60,431 nucleotides of DNA from Vibrio halioticoli NBRC 102217 (GCF_000496695.1 NZ_BAUJ01000032.1:1-60431); one strand, 5' to 3'; positions 49,139 through 59,125 are shown, counted from the first letter of the stretch. The notes: generated by a model not told the origin, from the sequence alone. Program-made: numbers and translations.

Positions 49139-51217
49139 TTACTTTTTCTTCACCGCATAATTGCCTTCTAGCAATTCGGTGGCAAAGACGGATGGTTGTA
49201 AGTCGTAGCTGACGATCACTTCTTGTTTAGCGCGAGTTAATGCCACATAAAAGAGGCGTCTTTCTTCGGCGAACGGGAAGCTATCGCTATTGGATTTCAG
49301 CGCCACATCCAAATGCGGAGCACGCTCTTTTTGCGGGAAGTTATTTTCATTCACCCCCATCAATAGCACGATATCGGCTTCTTTGCCTTTACTGGCATGG
49401 CAAGTCATGAAGGTCAGTTGCAAATTGTCGTAGTGGCTCTGCCATTGTTCAAATAACGCAGGTTTATCTTTATGAGTACGCCCTAGTACTAATACTGACA
49501 ATGGTTTATGAGTGTTGTTGATGCGTTGCAAAGTTTTCTCAAGCTTAGCTTCGGCAATCACCGATACCGCTTTTTGTTTTTGCTGTTTGTGCGCGGTTAA
49601 CGTTTTTGTCAACTGTTGCGGGTTTTGCACGATAAACTCACCCGCCACATCGGCGATTTGTGAGTTAAAGCGATACGTGGTATCCAAATAGTGTGTCGTT
49701 GCATGTGGGAAACGCTCATTAAAGCAGGTAGTTAGATCAACATCAGAGCCAGCAAATTGATAAATCGACTGCCAATCATCTCCAACGGCAAACAAAGAGC
49801 GACGCCCCTCTTCACAAGGCTGATTCACAATAGCTTCGACCAACGCTAAGCGTGCCGGAGAAATATCTTGGTATTCATCAACCATCAAATAACGCCACGG
49901 CGCTTTGAAACGCTTTTTGCTCACATAGCTAGTGGCTTTTTCAATCATAGAGTGGAAATCAAGCTCACCTTGGTCTTTTAGGTATTGCTTCCACGCTTGA
50001 TAACACGGCCACACTAATTGTAATTCACTGTTAAGGCGCGAATATTCTGGGTGTTCCACCAGCTGTTGTTGGATGGTTTTCTTGGTCACGCTCATAGCGC
50101 ACAGCTGATCCACTTGTTGATCAAGCCAAGAGATTAATTTTGGGTTTTCAAACTGGCTGTTTAGCTCAACATCGCCTTTTAAGAAGGCAATAGGCCACAA
50201 AGATAAGTGTTTTTTCCAGCGATTGAAGTTAGTGCTATTGGTCCAGTGCTCTTTAAGCCACATCGCGCACCACTGCTGTTTTTGATTGGCTTCATACGCC
50301 AAAGAGGTCACTTTAGCTGGTTGGCCTTCAACTTGCTCAATGATCTGCAAGGCCATTTTATGGAAGGTGCTGACGTTAACCTTTTGCGAGGTCACGCCAA
50401 TTTTATCAGATAAACGCTCGGCAATTTCAGTAGCCGCATCTTTACCAAAGGCCAGTAAGGCAATTTCTTCGGCTTGAGCTTGATGGCTTTGCAGTAAGTA
50501 CGCCACTCTTGCCATTAATACGCTCGTTTTACCAGTACCTGCACCGGCTAACACCAAGTTATGGTCATTATTTAACAGCACAGAAATCTGTTGCGATTCG
50601 TTCAGTGGCGAGCTTTCAATTTGATTAAACAGCACTTGCCAGTTTTTCACTTCATTAACTAGCCAATGCTGATTGCGCTCTTTTACTGCGTCGCCATCGG
50701 GTGCTAGCCATGCATTGATTTCTTGCATGCCGTCAGCCATACGCTGGGTTGCGTCAGTGAGACTAATATCCATTTCAACTAAATCGTTACGCACCATCTC
50801 TTGCCATGCTAACCATTGCGAGTTGGCTAAATAAGCAGGCTGTTTTAATAGCAGTTGCAGTTTTTGATGCCACTTAGGCAGATAGAGATTAAGTTGACGG
50901 CATTGTAGGCGGTGCCATTTCTCGTAGTATTGCACTGCGGTGCGACCAAATGCTTTGGCTTTGCCCCAAGGCAGTCCTTGGATTTGCCAAGCACTTTGCC
51001 AAGTTTCACCATCGGCATCTTCTTGTTGATGACCAAAGAAGGTAATGCTACCCCATACCACGCCACGTTCGATTGCGGTTTTACCGCTCCATTCAGAAAA
51101 AGGGATAGATGTTTGATTCTCTGAAGAGGTCAGAATTAACTGATCTTTTTCGAGCTTAATATCAAAATATTCATCTTGTAGAAAAAACTGAGCTGATGGG
51201 GTCGCTTGCAACTGCAT
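49139..51217 (-). CDS. helD: DNA helicase IV HelD
   Basis: UvrD/Rep-type superfamily 1 helicase of 692 residues. Walker A LAGAGTGKTSVLMARV (about 224-239), Walker B LMVDEYQDISPARL (about 443-456), VGDDWQSIYQFAGSD (about 476-490), TYRFNSQIADVAGEF, and motif VI RRLFYVALTRAKQEV (about 658-672). The N-terminal 200-residue extension distinguishes HelD from UvrD. Likely role in recombination or repair. Confidence 0.93.
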   Translation of the reverse strand: MQLQATPSAQFFLQDEYFDIKLEKDQLILTSSENQTSIPFSEWSGKTAIERGVVWGSITFFGHQQEDADGETWQSAWQIQGLPWGKAKAFGRTAVQYYEKWHRLQCRQLNLYLPKWHQKLQLLLKQPAYLANSQWLAWQEMVRNDLVEMDISLTDATQRMADGMQEINAWLAPDGDAVKERNQHWLVNEVKNWQVLFNQIESSPLNESQQISVLLNNDHNLVLAGAGTGKTSVLMARVAYLLQSHQAQAEEIALLAFGKDAATEIAERLSDKIGVTSQKVNVSTFHKMALQIIEQVEGQPAKVTSLAYEANQKQQWCAMWLKEHWTNSTNFNRWKKHLSLWPIAFLKGDVELNSQFENPKLISWLDQQVDQLCAMSVTKKTIQQQLVEHPEYSRLNSELQLVWPCYQAWKQYLKDQGELDFHSMIEKATSYVSKKRFKAPWRYLMVDEYQDISPARLALVEAIVNQPCEEGRRSLFAVGDDWQSIYQFAGSDVDLTTCFNERFPHATTHYLDTTYRFNSQIADVAGEFIVQNPQQLTKTLTAHKQQKQKAVSVIAEAKLEKTLQRINNTHKPLSVLVLGRTHKDKPALFEQWQSHYDNLQLTFMTCHASKGKEADIVLLMGVNENNFPQKERAPHLDVALKSNSDSFPFAEERRLFYVALTRAKQEVIVSYDLQPSVFATELLEGNYAVKKK

Positions 51218-51430
51218 GTGAACTTTCTTGTCCTTGAGAATGGGTTGAACCGTTCCAGTTTACTATGTTTCTGCGATACTTATCCAGAGAGATACTGGAT
51301 TGCAAACTAGGTTCTATTATCTTGCCTGTTAGTATAGGCACTAGAAGTTGCTACATAGAAGCTACTTTGTCGGGTGCAAAATTGCCAAAGCCTGTGTAAA
51401 GTACGCCTATATAACAAAAGGTTAGCCTGA

Positions 51431-53578
51431 ATGTCAGCAAATACGCTACTCACTTTTCGCCAAATATGGGCGAGTAAAACCATCAATTACAGCCTACTGA
51501 TTTTAGTCACTATGTTGGGTGTCGTAGTGCCTTGCTGGTATATGGAACAATATACGGCGATTACACCCTTGGTGTTAGGGGTGATTGCCGCCGCATTGGC
51601 TGAGACCGATGACAACTTTTGGGGGCGATTTAAAGCCTTAGTGCTGACCTTTATCTGTTTTGCCATTGCCAGTTTATCTATTGAAATACTCTACCCTTAC
51701 CCGTTATTTTTTGGCATTGGGCTATTTTTCTCAACCTTCGGCTTTATTATGCTCGGCGCAATTGGCGCTCGTTACGCTAGCATCGCGTTCGGCTCTTTAT
51801 TAATTGCGATTTATACTATGCTGGGCGCAAGCGAAAGCAGCAGTATTTTCACCCAACCGATCATGTTGTTAACGGGCGCAGCTTGGTATTACTTTTTATC
51901 ACTGCTCTGGCAAAGCTTTTGGCCCATGCAACCGGTGCAACTGAGCTTAGCGCAAACTTTTCAGCAACTTTCATTTTATTTAAACGCTAAGAGCAGTCGT
52001 TTCCACCCTTCTATTGGCAATCATTCACAACCCATGCGCCTTGAAGAAGCATGTTTAAACGCCAACATTGTTGAGGCGTTAGAACTGTGTCGCCATACCT
52101 TTATTAAACGCTCCAAAAAAGGGCATGTGAACGGCCCAAATGATCGTTTTTTACGCATCTACTTTTTGGCGCAAGACATTCATGAACGCTTAAGCTCTAG
52201 CCATTATCGTTATCATGATTTTGCCGCACACTTTGAACGCTCAGATGTGTTGTTTCGTTTTAAGCACTTGTTGCAAACCTATGCTCAAGAATGCCAACAA
52301 ATAGCGGAAGCTACACGCTTAAATCAGCCTTATGTGCGCAGCGAAAACTCAGTCTTTGCCTTAGATGAATTGCAAGGTGCGATGACTCACCTTAAACAGC
52401 AAAATAATCCCAATTGGCAACAGCCATTAAGACAACTGCAATATTTATTTGATAACTTGTGCACCGTTGATCGCCTGTTGAACAACATCAATAACCCTAA
52501 TGCACAGCCTAATGACAATGTATTGGATGATAAAACCGCTTATACCGCCAAACAAATGTGGCAGCGCATTCGCGATAACATCTCACCTTCGTCGATACTG
52601 TTTCGACATGCAGCGCGTATGTCCATTGCCTTGACTTTGGGCTACACCATTATTGAATTGTTTTCTATTGATCACGGCTTTTGGATTTTGCTAACCACTT
52701 TGTTTGTTTGTCAGCCTAATTTTAGCTCCACTAAGCAAAAGCTATTTCACCGCATCAGCGGCACTTTTGCTGGGTTAATTATTGGCGTCATCATGCTGAC
52801 CTTTATCCCAGACGTGCAAGGACAGTTATTTGTCATTGTGTTATCCAGCGTGCTGTTTTTTGCGTTCCGCTTACAAAACTACGCCTACGCAACCGCGGTT
52901 ATCACGGTACTGGTGCTGTTTTTGTTCTCGCAATTGGGCGCAGGTTATGCGGTTATTCTGCCGCGCTTAGTGGATACCTTAATTGGCAGTATTCTGGCGG
53001 TAGGTGCGGTGTATTTTATTATGCCGGATTGGCAAGCGAAGAAGATTCCATCGCTAATGGCTAATTCCATTGCCGCCAATGACCATTATTTAGGACTGAT
53101 TATTGCCCAGTATCGAGTAGGTAAAACTGACGACCTGACTTATCGCATCGCAAGGCGCGCCGCTCACAGTCACGATGCAAACCTTAGTGCGGCTATCAGT
53201 AATATGCTGGCAGAGCCGGGAAAACATCGCTATGCGGTTGATGAGAGCTTTCGTTTTTTAACTCTTAGCCATGCACTGCTGAGCTATGTCTCTGCCCTTG
53301 GCGCGCACCGCACTTTAATTAACGATGCTGTTACCCATAAATTGGTGATTGATGCATATCAGGAAATTCATGTTAAGCTCGATGCCATTGATAAGGCGCT
53401 CAGGGATGAAGCATATGACCCTCAAGTGTTCGATACCAATCATATTCAGCACAAATTGTCACAATGGCGTGAGAGCGACGGCACATCTGCACAGATGATC
53501 TTGCAACAATTGCATTTGATCCACAGAATGTTGCCAGAGATCAAAACTCTCAGCCAAACATTTTCAAAATCCAAATAG
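51431..53578 (+). CDS. YccS/YhfK-family inner membrane protein (FUSC-like)
   Basis: A 715-residue protein with two blocks of membrane segments (about 20-160 and 400-530) separated by a soluble domain. This is the layout of YccS/YhfK proteins and the wider fusaric-acid-resistance (FUSC) fold. Motifs include MEQYTAITPLVLGVIAAALA (about 37-56) and RMSIALTLGYTIIELFSIDH (about 397-416). Function is not established for YccS. Putative efflux or envelope role is by family only. Confidence 0.85.
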   Translation: MSANTLLTFRQIWASKTINYSLLILVTMLGVVVPCWYMEQYTAITPLVLGVIAAALAETDDNFWGRFKALVLTFICFAIASLSIEILYPYPLFFGIGLFFSTFGFIMLGAIGARYASIAFGSLLIAIYTMLGASESSSIFTQPIMLLTGAAWYYFLSLLWQSFWPMQPVQLSLAQTFQQLSFYLNAKSSRFHPSIGNHSQPMRLEEACLNANIVEALELCRHTFIKRSKKGHVNGPNDRFLRIYFLAQDIHERLSSSHYRYHDFAAHFERSDVLFRFKHLLQTYAQECQQIAEATRLNQPYVRSENSVFALDELQGAMTHLKQQNNPNWQQPLRQLQYLFDNLCTVDRLLNNINNPNAQPNDNVLDDKTAYTAKQMWQRIRDNISPSSILFRHAARMSIALTLGYTIIELFSIDHGFWILLTTLFVCQPNFSSTKQKLFHRISGTFAGLIIGVIMLTFIPDVQGQLFVIVLSSVLFFAFRLQNYAYATAVITVLVLFLFSQLGAGYAVILPRLVDTLIGSILAVGAVYFIMPDWQAKKIPSLMANSIAANDHYLGLIIAQYRVGKTDDLTYRIARRAAHSHDANLSAAISNMLAEPGKHRYAVDESFRFLTLSHALLSYVSALGAHRTLINDAVTHKLVIDAYQEIHVKLDAIDKALRDEAYDPQVFDTNHIQHKLSQWRESDGTSAQMILQQLHLIHRMLPEIKTLSQTFSKSK

Positions 53579-53609
53579 GTTAAATACCTAAAAACTATAG
53601 AGAAGCTCT

Positions 53610-54314
53610 ATGTACAAGAAAATTTTGCTAACTGGACTAGCGCTGTCGTTTACGGCACCTGTGCTAGCCGACGTTAAAATCGACCTACCAGAACACGTAG
53701 ATTTACTGCTTGTAAATGGAGCAGAACCGAATGTGGATGGTGGCTTTTTCTCTTCAAGCTCAAGCGCAATTTTGCCAGACGGCGAAAACCAAATCGTGTT
53801 TCGTTATGAGCCAACGTTTAAACAAGGCCAAGAGTTTGAAAAAATGAGCTCTGACGTGATCGTGGCAAAATTTACCGCTGACAACCAAGAGTTGACCTTC
53901 CAATTCCCGAAATATCGCAATATTCGTGAAGCAAAGAAATTTGATAAACACCCTGACTGGGCATTAATTGATGAGTCTGGCAATAAAGTGGCGTTTGCTC
54001 AAGATAAGCTGATTCACCATGGCGTGCAGTTTGGTCGTGATTTTGCCACTGAAGTCATGAAGTTCAATACCACCGACAGCGCAGCCGCCATTGCCACTAG
54101 CAACAGCCTAGCGTATGCCGCAGTTACCGCAGCGCAAGCTTCAGGTACAGAAGTTGCAGTAGTACCTGTGGCGAGCAAAACTGACAACGCAACCGCGAGC
54201 ACGGCAAACGCAGTATCAGCGACCACTGAAGAAGAAATGCTGATGTTTTGGTACAACAAAGCGGATGACGCCACTAAAGCGCGCTTTAAAGCATACGTAA
54301 ATAGCCAAAAATAG
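53610..54314 (+). CDS. DUF2057 (YccT-like) secreted protein
   Basis: A 234-residue protein with a signal peptide (KKILLTGLALSFTAPVLA, cleavage near 20) followed by a DUF2057/YccT-like domain with IDLPEHVDLLLVNGAEPN (about 24-41) and an Ala/Thr-rich segment (about 165-210). Periplasmic location is likely. It lies 31 bp after the YccS-like gene on the same strand, so the two are probably co-transcribed, ending at the terminator at 54333-54368. Confidence 0.85.
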   Translation: MYKKILLTGLALSFTAPVLADVKIDLPEHVDLLLVNGAEPNVDGGFFSSSSSAILPDGENQIVFRYEPTFKQGQEFEKMSSDVIVAKFTADNQELTFQFPKYRNIREAKKFDKHPDWALIDESGNKVAFAQDKLIHHGVQFGRDFATEVMKFNTTDSAAAIATSNSLAYAAVTAAQASGTEVAVVPVASKTDNATASTANAVSATTEEEMLMFWYNKADDATKARFKAYVNSQK

Positions 54315-54332
54315 AGACCACTCTCGCACTTC

Positions 54333-54368
54333 AAGGTGAAATTTAGCTAAACCGTTAAATTTCACCTT
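54333..54368 (+). terminator. Terminator-like hairpin after the DUF2057 gene
   Basis: Perfect 13-bp inverted repeat AAGGTGAAATTTA / TAAATTTCACCTT with a 10-base loop, about 20 bases after the stop codon. The U-run is weak, so termination may be partial. Confidence 0.6.
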
Positions 54369-54478
54369 ATCCCTCTACCTTCATCTTATTGAAATATCTT
54401 AATATTACCCTAACAAATACGCCAAATTATTGGTTTTGTATTTTTGATAAGTTAATGATCTTATAGGGTAAATTGAGA

Positions 54479-56026
54479 ATGGACTCAATAAAAACAGTTG
54501 TAGATAAACACACTCACCAAGCCTCCCCCATTTTAGACCTTATTGTTGTGGGAGGTGGCATCAACGGCGTGGGTATTGCCACAGATGCCGTTAGCCGAGG
54601 TTTGTCTACTGCCCTATTTGAAGCCAAAGATTTTGCCAGTGCTACGTCATCGGCCAGCTCTAAACTTATTCACGGCGGTTTGCGCTATCTTGAGCATTAT
54701 GAGTTCCGCTTGGTCTCTGAAGCTCTTGCTGAACGTGAAGTAATCCTTAAAAAAGCGCCACACATTGCCAAACCGATGCGCTTTCGTCTGCCCCATCGCC
54801 CTTACTTACGCCCTGCTTGGATGATACGTGCGGGCATGTATCTTTATGACTATCTTGGCAAACGAAACTCTCTACCTGCATCGCGTAAAATCTCCTTTGC
54901 TAATGAAGATGTCTTGCACAACGACTTTAGCGTCGGCTTTGAATACTCTGATTGCTGGGTGGATGATGCACGACTGGTGCTGTTAAATGCGATGCAAGCA
55001 CAGCAAAATGGCGCTGAAATTAACAACTACTGCACCGCCGTCTCTGCCTCACAACAAGATGGCATTTGGACAGTGCAATTATTGGATCATAGAACGGGAC
55101 AAACCTTTACACGCCACAGCCGAGCGTTAGTCAATGCTACTGGACCTTGGGTGAAAAGCTTCATCACTGAAAGTTTGCACAGTGAATCGCCAATGGGGAT
55201 TCGTTTAATCAAAGGCTCGCACATCATAGTGCCTAAAATCTACCCGCAAGATCACGCTTATATCTTACAAAACCAAGACGGACGCATTGTATTTACCATT
55301 CCTTATTTGGATAAATACACTTTGATTGGCACTACCGATGAAGAATATAAAGGCAACCCGCGCCACGTTGCCATTAACAATGGCGAAATAGACTATTTAT
55401 TAAATGTGGTGCGCGAGCACTTTATCAATGCCCCAAACAAGCAAGATATTTTAGCCACCTTTAGCGGCGTGAGGCCCTTGTGTGATGACGAATCGGACTC
55501 GCCACAAGCCATCACCCGTGATTACACTTTGACTGTGCAACATGCCTCTCTCGATAACAGTCAAAGCAATGCGCCGTTTAGCGCGCCACTATTGTCGGTA
55601 TTTGGAGGCAAGCTCACCACCTATCGAAAACTCGCCAATGCCGCATTCGAGAAGCTAGCGCCATTCTTCCCAGAAATGACCAACAGCACTACCAAAGCTA
55701 GCTTACTGCCCGGCGCAGAAGACTTTGATCATCAAACACTTTTGACGCAATTACAGCAAAAATGGCCAAATGCTCAGCAAAGCATGCTAAAGCGTTGGAT
55801 AAGCAGTTATGGCTCACGAGCACTTATGATTGGTGCGCAAACCCCTGAACTTGGACAGCGCTTTGCTAAGCAGTTATTTGCAGCTGAAGTTGACTACTTA
55901 ATAGTACATGAGTTTGCCTTAAATAGTGATGACATCCTCTATCGACGCACTAAGCTGTATCTAGAAATGAGCGCTGATGAAATCAAAGCACTGGAACGTT
56001 ATCTGCAAAATGAACACTATAACTAG
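54479..56026 (+). CDS. glpD: Aerobic glycerol-3-phosphate dehydrogenase GlpD
   Basis: FAD-dependent membrane-associated enzyme oxidising glycerol-3-phosphate to DHAP and feeding electrons to the quinone pool. Motifs: DLIVVGGGINGVGIATDA (about 20-37, FAD), SSKLIHGGLRYLEHYEF (about 60-76), and LSVFGGKLTTYRKLA (about 376-390). About 515 residues. I chose ATG 54479 over the in-frame TTG two codons earlier; AGGG lies upstream of both. No glpF/glpK neighbours. The 357-bp downstream gap (56027-56383) holds the hairpin at 56107-56129 and the dyad at 56264-56291. Confidence 0.95.
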   Translation: MDSIKTVVDKHTHQASPILDLIVVGGGINGVGIATDAVSRGLSTALFEAKDFASATSSASSKLIHGGLRYLEHYEFRLVSEALAEREVILKKAPHIAKPMRFRLPHRPYLRPAWMIRAGMYLYDYLGKRNSLPASRKISFANEDVLHNDFSVGFEYSDCWVDDARLVLLNAMQAQQNGAEINNYCTAVSASQQDGIWTVQLLDHRTGQTFTRHSRALVNATGPWVKSFITESLHSESPMGIRLIKGSHIIVPKIYPQDHAYILQNQDGRIVFTIPYLDKYTLIGTTDEEYKGNPRHVAINNGEIDYLLNVVREHFINAPNKQDILATFSGVRPLCDDESDSPQAITRDYTLTVQHASLDNSQSNAPFSAPLLSVFGGKLTTYRKLANAAFEKLAPFFPEMTNSTTKASLLPGAEDFDHQTLLTQLQQKWPNAQQSMLKRWISSYGSRALMIGAQTPELGQRFAKQLFAAEVDYLIVHEFALNSDDILYRRTKLYLEMSADEIKALERYLQNEHYN

Positions 56027-56106
56027 CAACAGGTAATTGCTCCTCAACTTGATCTTATTGCAACGCTTGCAATACTTCCCTTTCCCCACTGAATGCTCAA
56101 ACGCAT

Positions 56107-56129
56107 GCCCTTTTATACCCTAAAAGGGC
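56107..56129 (+). terminator. Possible terminator of glpD
   Basis: GCCCTTTT / AAAAGGGC, an 8-bp stem with a 7-base loop about 80 bases downstream of the glpD stop codon. The following TATTTA is a weak U-tract, so this is tentative. Confidence 0.5.
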
Positions 56130-56263
56130 TATTTACAAGATAGACTTTCTATGTGCAATAAATAGAAATATCTATATGCATCAAGCACTAAGCATTGATT
56201 AGCATAGCTATTTACCAGTAGTTAGGCTGTTCACTGATCACGCTTATAGTCAAGAAAATGCCC

Positions 56264-56291
56264 CTTTAATTTTCCGTACAGAAATTAAAAG
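56264..56291. promoter_or_regulatory. Dyad upstream of the EmrAB-like pump genes
   Basis: CTTTAATTTTC (56264-56274) and GAAATTAAAAG (56281-56291) are imperfect inverted repeats (9 of 11 positions) separated by 6 bases. It lies about 100 bases before the membrane-fusion gene and is a plausible operator for a pump regulator. Confidence 0.35.
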
Positions 56292-56389
56292 TAAGTGTGC
56301 ACTTTTTCGCATATGAAACCTTAAAAATAGAGCTTATAGTCTAGCCCCTTAAATTCTCATCGATATAAACGTTATTCAACTGGATGGTC

Positions 56390-57385
56390 ATGAAGAAATA
56401 TATTAAAGGTTATATTACCGCTATCATTTTGCTTGCCGTTGCAGGTGGACTGGCATATTACTGGCATTACAGCGATCTTCACCCTTCCACAGAAAATGCC
56501 TACGTTCACGGTAAAACCGTCTCTGTTGCTCCCCTTGTACAAGGTCGCATCACTAAAATTTCAGTGGATGACTTCCAGTTTGTGCATATGGGCGATCATT
56601 TAATTTCTGTCGATTCACAGCCTTATCAAATTGCGGTAAAAGAAGCGCAAGCGACTTATCAAGCAGCGCTACAGCAAAATAAATCTCAAGAATCTGGCGT
56701 TAATGCCGCTATTGCTCAACTTAACGAAGCAAAAGCAAACCTATTGAACGCGCAAAAAACCTATAAACGAACTCAAGTGTTGGTTAAAAAACACTTAGTG
56801 CCAATTCAGCAAGCCGATACTGACCGTACTAAACTTGCCGATGCTCAAGCTCGTTTGCATGCCGCGCAAGCTTCATTACAACAAGCTATTGATACTCAAG
56901 GTGGTAAAGGTGAGGCCTCTGCCGCAGTACAACAAGCCGCAGCGCATCTAGCAAAAGCGGAACTTGACTTAAGCTACACCGAAATTAGCGCACCATTTGA
57001 TGGCTACGTGGGCGATGTGAAAACGCACCTAGGGACATTTGTCTCAACGGGACAGCCACTATTTCCTATAGTGAAACAATACAGCCAGTGGATTCAAGCC
57101 AACTTTAAAGAATCACAAATGCCCCGTCTTGCTGAAGGCCAATTGGTTGAAATCACGGTCGATATGTACCCTGATGAAGTTTGGCATGGCAAGCTAGTGA
57201 AAATCTCACCAGCAAGCGGTAGCAGCTTTTCTCTACTTCCTCCAGAAAATGCCACTGGCAACTGGGTGAAAATTGGTCAACGTTTCCCAATAAAAATTGA
57301 AATTACCGACGATTTAACCAACAAACCTATTTTAAGAATCGGCTCTAGTACCCAAGTCACAGTGGATACGACGGCTGGAGAATAG
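56390..57385 (+). CDS. Membrane fusion protein, EmrA/HlyD type
   Basis: Periplasmic adaptor of a multidrug efflux pump, about 331 residues. A single N-terminal membrane helix (about 7-25) is followed by a lipoyl-like half (TVSVAPLVQGRI). Next comes a long coiled coil (about 75-165, many Ala/Gln/Lys), the second lipoyl half (TEISAPFDGYVGDV, about 196-209) and a beta-barrel. ATG 56390 is preferred over ATG 56384 because a GGA ribosome-site element falls at the first ATG. It lies 2 bp upstream of the MFS gene. Confidence 0.9.
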   Translation: MKKYIKGYITAIILLAVAGGLAYYWHYSDLHPSTENAYVHGKTVSVAPLVQGRITKISVDDFQFVHMGDHLISVDSQPYQIAVKEAQATYQAALQQNKSQESGVNAAIAQLNEAKANLLNAQKTYKRTQVLVKKHLVPIQQADTDRTKLADAQARLHAAQASLQQAIDTQGGKGEASAAVQQAAAHLAKAELDLSYTEISAPFDGYVGDVKTHLGTFVSTGQPLFPIVKQYSQWIQANFKESQMPRLAEGQLVEITVDMYPDEVWHGKLVKISPASGSSFSLLPPENATGNWVKIGQRFPIKIEITDDLTNKPILRIGSSTQVTVDTTAGE

Positions 57386-57387
57386 TC

Positions 57388-58911
57388 GTGGAAAACATCA
57401 CGCCTTTTAAGCGCACTATGATCGTGATTGCGGTAATGACCTCCGCAATCATGGTGCTGCTAGACATGACGATTGCCAACGTTGCCTTGCCACAAATGCA
57501 AGGCGCACTTGGCGCAACCTCCGATACCATCACTTGGGTGTTAACCGCCTATACCATGGCAGAAGCCATTTTCATCCCTCTGACTAGCTACTTTTCCAGC
57601 AAGCTAGGCGAGCGACGCCTGCTTATTGTGGCTGTATCGGGCTTTATGGTGTCGTCCATTTTATGTGGTCAGGCGCAATCCATTGAAGCTATGGTGCTGT
57701 TTCGTATCATTCAGGGTATGTTTGGCGCGGTGGTTATTCCATTGTCACAATCACTGCTGATTGCGGTTTTTCCAAGCCATGAGCGTGGCAAAGCCATGTC
57801 GATCTTTAGTATTGGTATCTTGCTTGGTCCTATTTTAGGCCCAACATTAGGCGGTTTGATTACGCAAAATATGAACTGGCGTTGGGTGTTTTATGTCAAC
57901 GTCCCAGTGGGTCTGTTTTGTTTAACCATGATCTACCTGTTTGTGAAAACCTCCAACAAACGTGAAGCGGTCATTGATTGGCCTACCATGATTTCAATGG
58001 CGGTCGGTATCGGCATGCTACAAATGGTATTAGACCAAGGCAACCAACTGGATTGGTTTGAATCGCGCACCATTCAAGCCAGCATTATCATTGCCTTTGT
58101 AGGGATCGCCTACTTTGTGCGTCGCAGTTTTAAAACCCGTAGCCCAGTTGCGCCCATTTGGATGCTAAGCAATCGAAATTTAGCCTTAGGTTCATTGATG
58201 ATGGCCATCTTTGCCAGCGCCCTATTCGGCCTCACCGCACAACTGCCAATGATGCTAGAAGGCGTGCTTAACTACCCTGTAGACACTACCGGCTTGTTGA
58301 TGGCACCGCGCGGCATTGCGGCGGCAATTACCTTGATTGCTACGGCTAAGTTTATGAACAACGGTCGTTTAAAATGGATGGTTGCCTCTGGCGCTATCTT
58401 ATGTGGTATTGCCGGGCTAATCATGTCGGCATACTCAGAAAACATCGACTTTTACTGGCTGATTTTACCTGCATTAATCCAAGGTTGTGGCATGGGACTA
58501 GTGTTCTCTAGCCTATCGTCGATTGCCTATACCACCTTGAAACCCGATCAAGGCGTAGCAGGAGCAAGTATCTTCAACCTATTTAGAACCATAGGTAGTT
58601 CATTTGGTATTTCGATTGCCACTACCTATCAGTTTAGAAGCTCACAAGAAGAATGGAACTCACTGGGTCAAGCGATTAACCCGTATAACCCCAACCTACA
58701 ACAATGGTTGGCCGAAACGGGACAAAAAATCACAGACCCTATGACGCAAACCATCTTGCAAGAGCAGGTGCACAAACAAGCAGAGATCATCGCTTTCGTG
58801 CACACCTTTACCTTTATTACGGCGATGTTTGTGTTGATCATACCTTTGCTGTTCTTGCTTAAGATTCCTAAGCAAGCTGTTAATAAAGCAGGTGGCGCGC
58901 CAGCGCACTAA
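57388..58911 (+). CDS. DHA2-type MFS drug transporter, EmrB/QacA family
   Basis: A 507-residue inner-membrane transporter with about 14 hydrophobic segments. Family markers: MVLLDMTIANVALPQMQGAL (about 21-40), SKLGERRLLIVAVSGFM (about 71-87) as the motif A loop, and GPILGPTLGGLI (about 149-160, motif C of antiporters). It begins with GTG and has GGAG 7 bases upstream, overlapping the end of the partner gene. Together with the adaptor it likely forms a proton-driven efflux pump using a TolC-like outer channel. Substrates unknown. Confidence 0.92.
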   Translation: MENITPFKRTMIVIAVMTSAIMVLLDMTIANVALPQMQGALGATSDTITWVLTAYTMAEAIFIPLTSYFSSKLGERRLLIVAVSGFMVSSILCGQAQSIEAMVLFRIIQGMFGAVVIPLSQSLLIAVFPSHERGKAMSIFSIGILLGPILGPTLGGLITQNMNWRWVFYVNVPVGLFCLTMIYLFVKTSNKREAVIDWPTMISMAVGIGMLQMVLDQGNQLDWFESRTIQASIIIAFVGIAYFVRRSFKTRSPVAPIWMLSNRNLALGSLMMAIFASALFGLTAQLPMMLEGVLNYPVDTTGLLMAPRGIAAAITLIATAKFMNNGRLKWMVASGAILCGIAGLIMSAYSENIDFYWLILPALIQGCGMGLVFSSLSSIAYTTLKPDQGVAGASIFNLFRTIGSSFGISIATTYQFRSSQEEWNSLGQAINPYNPNLQQWLAETGQKITDPMTQTILQEQVHKQAEIIAFVHTFTFITAMFVLIIPLLFLLKIPKQAVNKAGGAPAH

Positions 58912-58973
58912 GGTTTTTATCTATTATCTTGCTTGCTATTTAACAAGCTCTTCATCTTATTGCTTAAATAGTC

Positions 58974-59002
58974 TTGTAAGTCATGTTAAAACGAACTAAT
59001 AT
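58974..59002 (+). promoter_or_regulatory. Candidate promoter of the RNA antitoxin
   Basis: TTGTAA (58974-58979) and TAATAT (58997-59002) are separated by 17 bases and match sigma-70 boxes at 4 of 6 positions each. Transcription would start about 59008-59010, just before the first antitoxin repeat. The 60 bases between emrB and this point show nothing else. Confidence 0.5.
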
Positions 59003-59018
59003 TGAGTTGTAGATATAA

Positions 59019-59109
59019 GGCGGTAGAGGCATCCCCTTGTAAAATAGTATCAACCTCAACGGATGAGTGGCGGTAGAGGCATCCCCACATAAAATAGTAT
59101 CAACCTCAA
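59019..59109 (+). repeat. Two-copy 41-bp tandem direct repeat (50-bp period)
   Basis: Copies at 59019-59059 and 59069-59109 are identical except for TTG versus ACA in the middle. The intervening spacer is 9 bases. It is the repeat array of the RNA antitoxin described in the overlapping entry. Confidence 0.95.
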
Positions 59110-59125
59110 TTGATTAATCTACATG

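Noticed and set aside
59019..59109. CRISPR array
   Set aside because: Only two repeats, a 9-base spacer too short for CRISPR, no cas genes. The terminator and toxin gene next to it fit a type III antitoxin better.
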